Shown: positions 1 to 5,697 of the stretch, piece by piece | Position numbering within the stretch: position 1 is the first letter of the stretch | Layout: each line of letters opens with the position of its first letter | From: Bacteroidota bacterium | GTDB lineage: Bacteria; Bacteroidota; Bacteroidia; Chitinophagales; LD1 | Assembly: GCA_018267435.1 (NCBI GenBank) | Contig: JAFDYM010000374.1 | Span: 1-6,979, forward strand | DNA length: 6,979 nt | Reading direction: 5' to 3' | Notes under the pieces: model-generated | What the model saw: only the letters and a program-made list of their open reading frames with translations | Told to the model about the DNA's origin: nothing | The model's database searches: none | Position numbers and translations under genes: made by a program

Positions 1-3000
1 ACCAATACTGATGTTGAACTTCTCGCGCTTGTATTTACCTATCTCTTCGTTAGCGCGGATGTTGTAGTTGTGAAGGATCATTTTCACTAACTCGTTAGTG
101 TCTTCGTCCTTAGTCCAACCGTTACCGTCTACTACTGTATAGTCAAGGTCAGCCAATGTTTTAGCATTGAATTTGCTGCCTTTGCTTATCAAGTCTTCTT
201 TGTATACTGTTTGTACACCAGCCGAAGTTTTCCCGCTAAGTACGCTCATTAGTTTTTCAACCAATACCGCTTTTACGTCGCCTATTTTCTTCTCGAAGTC
301 CTTATCTAGTTTCTCAAGCAATGTTTTCTCTTTTGCCTTGCTAGTCTTGTCTTTCTTAGCACGTGCAAATAGTTTCTTGCTGATAACTGTACCTTCTATT
401 GAAGGTGGTACTTTCAATGAAGCATCCTTCACATCACCAGCCTTGTCGCCGAATATGGCGCGCAATAGTTTCTCTTCCGGTGTTGGGTCGGTTTCACCTT
501 TTGGAGTGATTTTACCGATAAGGATATCGCCTTCGCGTACCCTTGCACCTACACGGATGATACCGTTATCGTCAAGGTCCTTCGTAGCTTCTTCGCTTAC
601 GTTAGGTATATCTGGTGTCAATTCCTCTTCACCTAGTTTGGTATCACGAACTTCGATTTCGAATTCTTCGATGTGGATAGAAGTAAACACGTCGTCGCGT
701 ACTACGCGCTCGCTTATTACTATCGCATCCTCAAAGTTGTAACCTTTCCAAGGCATGAATGCCACCTTTAGGTTGCTGCCTAGTGCTAGTTCGCCACCAT
801 CGGTAGCAAAGCCTTCGCACAATACTTGGTCCTTGCTTATGCGCTGGCCTTTCTTAACTAGCGGCTTAAGGTTGATACAAGTACTTTGGTTGGTTTTCAT
901 AAATTTCGATAGGTTGTAAACTACCTTATCGTCTTTGAACGATACTAGTTTCTCTTCTTCTGTCCTATCGTATTTTACTATTATCTGGTTGGCATCTACA
1001 TAGTCGATAACACCATCGCGCTCGGCGTTCACCAAATTGCGGCTGTCTTGTGCTACTTTCTTTTCAAGGCCTGTACCTACTACCGGAGCCTGCGGACGCA
1101 ACAATGGCACCGCCTGACGCTGCATGTTCGAACCCATCAAGGCACGGTTAGCATCATCATGCTCAAGGAACGGTATCAACGACGCCGAAACACCCACAAT
1201 TTGGTTAGGTGCTACGTCCATATACTGCACCTCGGTAGGTCCTAGTATAGGGAAATCGCCTTGGAACCTCGACTTCACTTTATCGGTAGCAAAGTTGCCC
1301 TTCTCATCCATTTCGATGTTGCTCTGGGCTATCTTTACAAAGTCCTCTTCTTCAGCAGTAAGGAACTGTACTTTACCTTTCAAGTTCACTTTACCGTTGT
1401 CAACCTTGCGGTATGGCGTTTCGATAAAGCCCATTTTGTTCACCTTAGCGTGTACGCAAAGGGTAGATATCAAACCGATGTTTGGACCTTCCGGAGTTTC
1501 GATAGTACACAAACGGCCGTAGTGGCTATAGTGAACGTCACGAACCTCGAAACCAGCGCGCTCGCGGCTAAGACCACCAGGTCCTAATGCCGATACACGG
1601 CGCTTGTTGGTTATCTCGGCCAATGGGTTGGTTTGATCTAAGAACTGAGACAACTGCGATGTACCAAAGAATGAGTTGATAACCGAAGAAAGGGTCCTTG
1701 CGTTTATCAAATCAACTGGGGTAAACACCTCGTTATCCCTTACGTTCATACGCTCGCGGATGGTACGTGCCATACGGGCAAGACCCACACCAAACTGCGC
1801 ATACAACTGCTCGCCTACTGTACGTACACGACGGTTGCTCAAGTGGTCAATATCATCTATCTCCGCACGTTGGTTACTTAGGTTCACCAAGTACTTAACG
1901 ATGGCTATAATGTCGGTTTTGGTCAATACACGGGTATCCATGTCTATATCCAATTCCAATTTTTTGTTGATTTTGTAGCGGCCTACTTCACCTAGGTCGT
2001 AGCGCTTATCGCTAAAGAACAACTTCTCTATAATGCCACGTGCAGTTTCCTCATCAGGTGGTTCGCTACCGCGTAGTTGCTTGTAGATATGGCTTAATGC
2101 CTCTATTTCGCTGTTTGAAGTATCCTTATGTAAAGTATTGAAAATGATAGAGTAATCGGCTGTTTGATGCTCTTTATGTACAAACAGATTCTTAGTACCG
2201 CTATCTACAACAAGGTCTATGTTCTCATCGGTTATAACGGTATCGCGCTCAAGCAATACTTCGTTACGCTCTATCGATACAACCTCACCAGTATCCTCAT
2301 CTACGAAGTCTTCCATCCAAGTGCGTAGTACCCTTGCAGCTAACCTGCGGCCTATCGCCTTCTCGGCATCTTTCTTCGTTTTCAAAGTTATTTCATCGGC
2401 TAGGTCGAATAGCTGAAGGATGTCCTTATCAGTATCGTAACCTACGGCACGTAGCAACATAGTAACCGGGAATTTCTTCTTACGGTCGATGTATGCATAC
2501 ATTACGTTGTTGATGTCGGTTGCAAATTCCATCCATGCACCTTTGAAAGGTATAACACGGGCAGAGTATATTTTGGTACCGTTCGGGTGGAAGCTTTGGC
2601 CGAAGAATACGCCTGGGCTACGGTGAAGCTGAGAAACGATAACGCGCTCAGCACCGTTTACTATGAAGGTACCTTTTGGAGTCATGTAAGGGATGTTACC
2701 CAAAAACACGTCCTGTACAATCGTTTTAAAGTCGATGTGCTCAGGATCGTTACATGATAATTTCAATTTTGCTTTTAACGGCACGCAATATGTCAAGCCA
2801 CGCTCGATACATTCGTCCATGCTGTACCTTGGTGGATCAACGAAATAGTCGATAAACTCCAACACGAAGATGTTGCGGGTATCAGATATCGGGAAATTCT
2901 CAACGAATACCGAATACAAGCCCTCCTTCTTACGGTTTTCAGGGGTTGTTTCAAGCTGAATAAATTCCTTGAATGTTTCCAACTGGATATCTAATAGATC

Positions 3001-3072
3001 CGGTTGTTCATCAGGAAGCTTGATTTTGCCGAAATTTACTCTTTCAGCTTGCTTTTTAAGGATTTCTGCCAT
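1..3072 (-). CDS. rpoB: DNA-directed RNA polymerase subunit beta, 3' end cut by window edge
   Basis: Beta subunit of the core RNA polymerase, forming much of the catalytic cleft with beta prime. The frame is open without a stop for 1024 codons from ATG at 3072 (MAEILKKQAERVNFGKIKLP) to base 1. Full-length Bacteroidota RpoB is about 1270 residues, so roughly the last fifth is missing. Landmarks seen in order are ETTPENRKKEGLY and DYFVDPPRYSMDECIERGLTY near the N-terminus, RSPGVFFGQ from residue 151, the rifampicin-pocket segment at about residues 470-496 (SQLSQFLDQTNPLAEITNKR), RERAGFEVRDVHYSHYGRLC, IETPEGPNIGLIS, NFEDAIVISERV with E781-D782 (equal to E. coli E813-D814), and PTPEEKLLRAIFGDKAGDVK. 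Identity is beyond doubt. The residue equal to E. coli His526 is Asn489. A strong promoter lies about 145 nt upstream, and rplJ-rplL are not directly upstream. rpoC probably follows outside the window (inference). Confidence 0.98.
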   Translation of the reverse strand, partial: MAEILKKQAERVNFGKIKLPDEQPDLLDIQLETFKEFIQLETTPENRKKEGLYSVFVENFPISDTRNIFVLEFIDYFVDPPRYSMDECIERGLTYCVPLKAKLKLSCNDPEHIDFKTIVQDVFLGNIPYMTPKGTFIVNGAERVIVSQLHRSPGVFFGQSFHPNGTKIYSARVIPFKGAWMEFATDINNVMYAYIDRKKKFPVTMLLRAVGYDTDKDILQLFDLADEITLKTKKDAEKAIGRRLAARVLRTWMEDFVDEDTGEVVSIERNEVLLERDTVITDENIDLVVDSGTKNLFVHKEHQTADYSIIFNTLHKDTSNSEIEALSHIYKQLRGSEPPDEETARGIIEKLFFSDKRYDLGEVGRYKINKKLELDIDMDTRVLTKTDIIAIVKYLVNLSNQRAEIDDIDHLSNRRVRTVGEQLYAQFGVGLARMARTIRERMNVRDNEVFTPVDLINARTLSSVINSFFGTSQLSQFLDQTNPLAEITNKRRVSALGPGGLSRERAGFEVRDVHYSHYGRLCTIETPEGPNIGLISTLCVHAKVNKMGFIETPYRKVDNGKVNLKGKVQFLTAEEEDFVKIAQSNIEMDEKGNFATDKVKSRFQGDFPILGPTEVQYMDVAPNQIVGVSASLIPFLEHDDANRALMGSNMQRQAVPLLRPQAPVVGTGLEKKVAQDSRNLVNAERDGVIDYVDANQIIVKYDRTEEEKLVSFKDDKVVYNLSKFMKTNQSTCINLKPLVKKGQRISKDQVLCEGFATDGGELALGSNLKVAFMPWKGYNFEDAIVISERVVRDDVFTSIHIEEFEIEVRDTKLGEEELTPDIPNVSEEATKDLDDNGIIRVGARVREGDILIGKITPKGETDPTPEEKLLRAIFGDKAGDVKDASLKVPPSIEGTVISKKLFARAKKDKTSKAKEKTLLEKLDKDFEKKIGDVKAVLVEKLMSVLSGKTSAGVQTVYKEDLISKGSKFNAKTLADLDYTVVDGNGWTKDEDTNELVKMILHNYNIRANEEIGKYKREKFNISIG
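1585..1665 (-). other. rpoB: Rifampicin-resistance-determining region of rpoB
   Basis: Codons 470-496, aligned by eye to E. coli RpoB 507-533. Compared with E. coli the segment reads M515L, N518T, S522A, H526N and I530V. Q513, D516, R529 and S531 are kept. The Asn codon (AAC on the minus strand) is at 1606-1608. The changes at 518 and 522 look like ordinary lineage variation. Asn at 526 is the notable one, because that side chain lines the rifamycin pocket. Confidence 0.9.
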
Positions 3073-3222
3073 GACGTTATATAAATTGCCGCGTTAATTA
3101 ATATCCAATCACGTATGTAAACGACAAATGCAAGGCGCTTTATGGCTATATTTACAGCCTAAAACCCTTGTTTTCAGTTATTTAGTTACGATATGTTGGA
3201 ACCGGTTTTGCAAAACGGATTG
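3073..3222 (-). other. Long 5' leader of rpoB
   Basis: This region runs between the predicted rpoB promoter and its ATG. It is AT-rich and holds no convincing ORF. One short hairpin can be drawn on the minus strand at 3144-3159 (GGCT...AGCC, six pairs including one G-U, four-base loop). I do not recognise a riboswitch or an L10-type ribosomal-protein leader. The exact 5' end depends on the true start site. Confidence 0.4.
3202..3218. promoter_or_regulatory. Palindrome at the predicted rpoB transcription start (possible operator)
   Basis: GTTTTGCAAAAC (3205-3216) is a perfect 12-nt palindrome. It extends to CCG/CGG flanks if one G is bulged. It sits where the promoter at 3223-3253 should start transcription. 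It has no loop, so it fits a dimeric protein site better than an RNA hairpin. A regulatory role is inference only. Confidence 0.3.
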
Positions 3223-3253
3223 CAAAGATAGAGAAAGCGGGCATTTCAACAAA
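3223..3253 (-). promoter_or_regulatory. Bacteroidota-type sigma-A promoter of rpoB
   Basis: On the minus strand a TTTG (3250-3253) is followed after exactly 19 nt by TATCTTTG (3223-3230). This matches the Bacteroidota housekeeping consensus of a -33 TTTG and a -7 TAnnTTTG separated by about 19-21 nt. The start site would fall near 3216-3218, giving rpoB an untranslated leader of about 145 nt. Both boxes match fully and the spacing is right, so this is the best-supported promoter in the window. Confidence 0.75.
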
Positions 3254-3360
3254 TATTTTGCCACTTTTTTGATTTTGGGGCAAAAGGGCTGAATTTTCTT
3301 AAAAAAAGTACCGTTTTTGTTAAAAGACAAATACAGCCGAAAAGGGATATAACCACATAA

Positions 3361-3388
3361 AACGCGGATGACACAGATGAACGCAGAT
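3361..3388. repeat. Dispersed intergenic repeat, ACGCGGATGACACAGATGAA type
   Basis: A run of short GGAT/AGAT units (ACGCGGATGA, CACAGATGAA, CGCAGAT). The 12-mer AACGCGGATGAC at 3361-3372 recurs exactly at 3966-3977 in the next intergenic gap. Repeats of this look are, from memory, scattered through intergenic regions of many Bacteroidota and some other phyla. No function is known to me. Confidence 0.6.
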
Positions 3389-3402
3389 ATATTTAATACA
3401 GC

Positions 3403-3520
3403 TTCACGCAAAGTAAAATACAAAGGTCTTCGCAAAGAACGCAAAGGATAACGAATAAAGAGTTCACTCACCCCATCAAACTTTGTATTCACTCTGCGTT
3501 TTCAACTCTACGCCCTCTGC
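3403..3520. repeat. Dispersed intergenic repeat, CGCAAAG type
   Basis: CGCAAAG occurs exactly three times (3407-3413, 3431-3437, 3440-3446), with a related ACAAAGG at 3420-3426. A degenerate part in the opposite sense (CTTTGTATTC, CTCTGCGTT, CGCCCTCTGC) follows at 3481-3520, so the whole resembles a decayed inverted pair. With the repeat at 3361-3388 it fills most of the gap between the DUF1304 gene and the rpoB promoter. Apparent ORFs through it are products of the repeat. Confidence 0.5.
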
Positions 3521-3555
3521 CTGAAACGGCTGTTATATACTTTTAAATATTTATA

Positions 3556-3930
3556 TTACATCAACCTCAAGCCGTTCAGCACCAAGCCTACCAGTGCTGG
3601 CAATGCCTGTACATATAATATGCGCTTGCTGGCGGTGGCTGCTCCGTATAGGCCCGCTACAAACACGCAGCCCAGAAAGAAGAGCGCCACGTAGGTGCTC
3701 CATAGGTTATCTCCTATCGCCAGGCTCCATATTAGGCCTGCGGCCAAAAAGCCATTGTAAAGGCCTTGGTTGGCGGCAAGGGTTTTGGTTTCTTCAAAAT
3801 AGGTAGAGCTAACGCCTTTGGTGCCGAACACCTTGGGGCCGCGGGTGGTCCAGGCGAACATTTCCAACCATAATATATAGAGGTGCTCCAAGGCTACCAG
3901 GACAACAATGATTTTAGCGACTATTTCCAT
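3556..3930 (-). CDS. DUF1304 family small integral membrane protein
   Basis: A 124-aa, highly hydrophobic protein with about four membrane helices (roughly residues 3-22, 57-72, 77-97 and 103-121). Family marks I recognise are the N-terminal EH-YILWLEMFAW pattern (E15, H16, E23, M24, W27) inside and after helix 1, and ANQGLYNGFLAAGL (residues 53-66) opening helix 2. Length is typical for DUF1304. The biochemical role of the family is unknown, so none is given. The ATG at 3930 begins the first hydrophobic helix and is the natural start. A TACATTTA at 3945-3952 resembles a -7 box but I see no -33 partner. The gene stands alone: 130 nt separate it from the TPR gene upstream and 483 nt from rpoB downstream, with repeats in both gaps. 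It stops with TAA. No terminator hairpin is visible after it. Confidence 0.85.
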   Translation of the reverse strand: MEIVAKIIVVLVALEHLYILWLEMFAWTTRGPKVFGTKGVSSTYFEETKTLAANQGLYNGFLAAGLIWSLAIGDNLWSTYVALFFLGCVFVAGLYGAATASKRILYVQALPALVGLVLNGLRLM

Positions 3931-3964
3931 AACAGGTATTTATGTAAATGTAATAAATACATCT

Positions 3965-4054
3965 GAACGCGGATGACGCGGATAACATGGATGAATACAG
4001 ATTTAAAATGTCAATCCCTGTAATCGGTGTAATCTGTTTTATCCGTGTTCAATC
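3965..4054. repeat. Imperfect inverted repeat of the dispersed ACGCGGATGA family
   Basis: The left arm carries GAACGCGGAT (3965-3974) and ACAGATT (3997-4003). The right arm carries AATCTGT (4031-4037) and ATCCGTGTTC (4041-4050). The outer arms pair at 9 of 10 positions and the inner arms at 7 of 7. The element fills most of the gap between the TPR gene stop and the DUF1304 start and shares the 12-mer AACGCGGATGAC with 3361-3372. It could fold as a long hairpin after the TPR gene, but has no T-run typical of a terminator. It may instead be a decayed miniature mobile element. No transposase is nearby. Confidence 0.6.
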
Positions 4055-4060
4055 AACAAA

Positions 4061-5137
4061 CTACTGCGCACCCTGCAGCCCCTTCAAGTGTTCTTCGGCG
4101 CGCTTAAAGGTAGGATCTATGTTCAGGCAGTTTTGGTATAGGCGGATGGCCTCGGCCTTACGGCCCATTTCTTCTGCCACTAGTCCCTGACTGAAATAGG
4201 CACCTGCATAGGTAGGCTCCAACTTAGCAGCTAGGGCATAGTAGTCGTATGCCTGCTGTAGCGAATCGAGCTGATAGTAGCTGCGGGCTATGCCCATGTA
4301 GGCCTCAATGTTGCGGTGGTTCAATTCTACTACCTTTTTAAAGGTATTAATGGCCTCGGTTAATGATGCCTCCGCTTGTTCATACTTGCCTGCATCGTAT
4401 AGCTTTATGCCTTCCTCCTTTACTATATCGGCCTTGGCGTATAGGGCGTCTTCGGGCTTATCGCTTACTTTAATGGCATTATCGAAGTACTTCTGCGCAT
4501 CCTTATCCTTACGCGCACGCGATAGCAAGCCCAACTGCACGTAGGCGTTGTAGTACTGCGGGTTCAACTCGGTAGCGGTTTTGAAGGACGAGATAGCCTT
4601 TACCGTGTCGCCCGACTCGCGGAACACCATGCCCTTGTAGAAATAGATGTCGGCGTTCTGAGGGTCCTTTACCGTGGCCACATTCAGGTAGTTCAATGCC
4701 ATTATATAGTTGCCCTTTACCGATGTATCGATATATGCCAGTTCCGATGCCTTAACATAGTAGTTGGTATTAGCTGAGTCGGTAGCGATGGCCACGTCCA
4801 TTAGGGCGATACCCTTGTTCAACTCGCCCGTCTTTTTAAATAGCTCGGCGGTGTATAGATAGAACTCTGGCCTTAATGAATCTAACGACAAGGCTAGAAA
4901 CATATCGGTAACTGCGCTTTTGTATTCGCCGTTTACGTCGTACACCTTGGCACGCTTAAAGTATAGAAATGGATTCAGCGAGTCTTTAGCAATTTCAGCA
5001 TTTATCAGGTCAATAGCAGGTATTTGGGTGCTATCGCTAGTATCTACTACTGGTTGTTCGCTTTTACATTGCTTGCACGAATTGAAACCCACCAGCACAA
5101 CTACCAATACGCTAAACAAAAACACAATTTTCTTCAT
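4061..5137 (-). CDS. TPR-repeat lipoprotein
   Basis: A 358-aa predicted lipoprotein. The N-terminus MKKIVFLFSVLVVVLVGFNSC is a classic type II signal peptide: a basic start, a hydrophobic core and a lipobox-like FNSC with Cys21 as the lipidated residue. The rest, from about residue 55, is a chain of some seven or eight tetratricopeptide repeats (roughly 56-89, 90-123, 125-159, 161-194, 195-227, 239-273, 276-308, 310-343). The last is a canonical unit (GAYFSQGLVAEEMGRKAEAI, then LNIDP). TPR arrays are protein-binding scaffolds; the partner cannot be read from sequence. I do not recognise a named orthologue, and there is no catalytic domain. The signal peptide fixes the ATG at 5137. A TACATTTG just four bases upstream looks like a -7 promoter box, which would leave almost no leader. 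The nearest upstream gene encodes another envelope protein, but the 560-nt repeat block separates them. Confidence 0.88.
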   Translation of the reverse strand: MKKIVFLFSVLVVVLVGFNSCKQCKSEQPVVDTSDSTQIPAIDLINAEIAKDSLNPFLYFKRAKVYDVNGEYKSAVTDMFLALSLDSLRPEFYLYTAELFKKTGELNKGIALMDVAIATDSANTNYYVKASELAYIDTSVKGNYIMALNYLNVATVKDPQNADIYFYKGMVFRESGDTVKAISSFKTATELNPQYYNAYVQLGLLSRARKDKDAQKYFDNAIKVSDKPEDALYAKADIVKEEGIKLYDAGKYEQAEASLTEAINTFKKVVELNHRNIEAYMGIARSYYQLDSLQQAYDYYALAAKLEPTYAGAYFSQGLVAEEMGRKAEAIRLYQNCLNIDPTFKRAEEHLKGLQGAQ

Positions 5138-5141
5138 GTGG

Positions 5142-5149
5142 CAAATGTA
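5142..5149 (-). promoter_or_regulatory. Candidate -7 promoter box of the TPR lipoprotein gene
   Basis: TACATTTG on the minus strand fits TAnnTTTG exactly and ends four bases before the ATG. The nearest TTTG that could act as the -33 element is at 5176-5179, a 26-nt spacer, longer than the usual 19-21. If used, the transcript would start at or beside the start codon. Support is weak because an eight-base match can arise by chance. Confidence 0.3.
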
Positions 5150-5200
5150 ACAGTTCTACGTTCTTTTTGCTTGATCAAATCAAGGTAGTGTTGCAAGGGG

Positions 5201-5558
5201 GTATCATCCCTAACGGGATTCTTGGGGTCTTACTTCAGGTTTCTACCAATATATCGTCCCTAACGGGACTTATAGAAATGCCCTTAGATTCCTAAACATA
5301 ATGGCTACGCCTTATGGCACATTTAATGCCGTAGGCATTTAACATTGGTAGAAACCGAAATAGAAATAGCTTAAATCCCGTAGGGATTAAACCTTGTTAC
5401 ATACTATGTATAGCTGGTTGCTGTGTTATGCTCGTTTGCCGAGCCGCAAGGTATTGCGGCTCTACATAGGTAGTCCACAATGTATTCAATGCCGTTAGGC
5501 ATGGTATGTTGGTAGAAAGAAATCTCAACTTCGTATCGAATCCCGTTAGGGATGATAC
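5201..5558. repeat. Composite palindromic repeat cluster, bounded by 21-nt perfect inverted repeats
   Basis: A gene-free block bounded by a perfect 21-nt inverted repeat (5201-5221 and 5538-5558) containing AATCCCGTTAGGGATGATAC. Inside, GGTTTCTACCAAT (5238-5250) and ATTGGTAGAAACC (5344-5356) form a second, 13-nt inverted pair. Three modules share one layout: a short hairpin, 5-6 nt, TTGGTAGAAA, 19-20 nt, then an AATCCC-type hairpin. One module is on the minus strand (5269 to 5201) and two are on the plus strand (5325-5388 and 5489-5558). Hairpins lie at 5206-5219, 5256-5269, 5325-5339, 5374-5388, 5489-5502 and 5540-5553, and a larger one at 5441-5462. No coding frame through the block looks real. 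Similar motifs are, from memory, frequent between genes in Bacteroidota. Confidence 0.8.
5441..5462. repeat. GC-rich perfect hairpin inside the repeat cluster
   Basis: GAGCCGCAA (5441-5449), loop GGTA, and TTGCGGCTC (5454-5462) form nine uninterrupted pairs. It is the most stable-looking short hairpin in the window. It lies between the two plus-strand modules and differs in sequence from the CCC/GGG and GCC/GGC hairpins, so it is probably another repeat family inserted in the same block. No T-run follows on either strand, which argues against a classical terminator. Confidence 0.6.
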
Positions 5559-5641
5559 ATGTTTTCTTAGGATAAAAATACAAACAGGAAAAGCGCCCGA
5601 GGGAACCAACAGTACGAGAAATACGCAGCAGTACCGCGCCG

Positions 5642-5659
5642 TCCCGATATTCATCGGGA
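5642..5659. repeat. TCCCGAT/ATCGGGA hairpin downstream of the SPOR gene
   Basis: TCCCGAT (5642-5648), four-base loop, ATCGGGA (5653-5659): seven perfect pairs, starting about 38 nt after the stop codon of the SPOR-domain gene. Hairpins of this CCCGAT...ATCGGG type are, from memory, very common between genes in Bacteroidota. It may mark the transcript end of that gene, but a T-tract is missing. Confidence 0.5.
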
Positions 5660-5697
5660 TGAAACTCTATCTATTGATTACGGGAAGTTCAAAAAAT

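Noticed and set aside
167..742. 191-aa plus-strand open frame opposite rpoB
   Set aside because: It is the antisense of a highly conserved rpoB segment. The protein is Ser/Thr-rich without domain features, and rpoB explains the DNA fully. The other plus-strand frames between 1048 and 2416 were dropped for the same reason.
3178..3492. 104-aa minus-strand open frame upstream of rpoB
   Set aside because: It runs through the CGCAAAG and ACGCGGATGA repeats and across the predicted rpoB promoter. Its composition is typical of translated repeat DNA.
3594..3806. 70-aa plus-strand open frame inside the DUF1304 gene
   Set aside because: The minus-strand frame has clear family motifs and four membrane helices; the opposite frame has no support. 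The plus-strand frames at 3987-4190, 4308-4544 and 4920-5150 are likewise shadows of the TPR gene and its flank.
5441..5462. Rho-independent terminator
   Set aside because: The hairpin is strong, but no T-run follows on either strand and no gene ends beside it.
5201..5558. CRISPR array
   Set aside because: The ~50-nt hairpin spacing briefly suggests one, but the repeats are short, differ in sequence, occur in both orientations and have no uniform spacers or cas genes nearby.
5397..5654. 85-aa minus-strand and 80-aa plus-strand (5506-5748) open frames
   Set aside because: Both lie over the palindromic repeat cluster, and the plus-strand frame also runs into the end of the SPOR gene. Neither shows protein-like features or a promoter or ribosome binding context.
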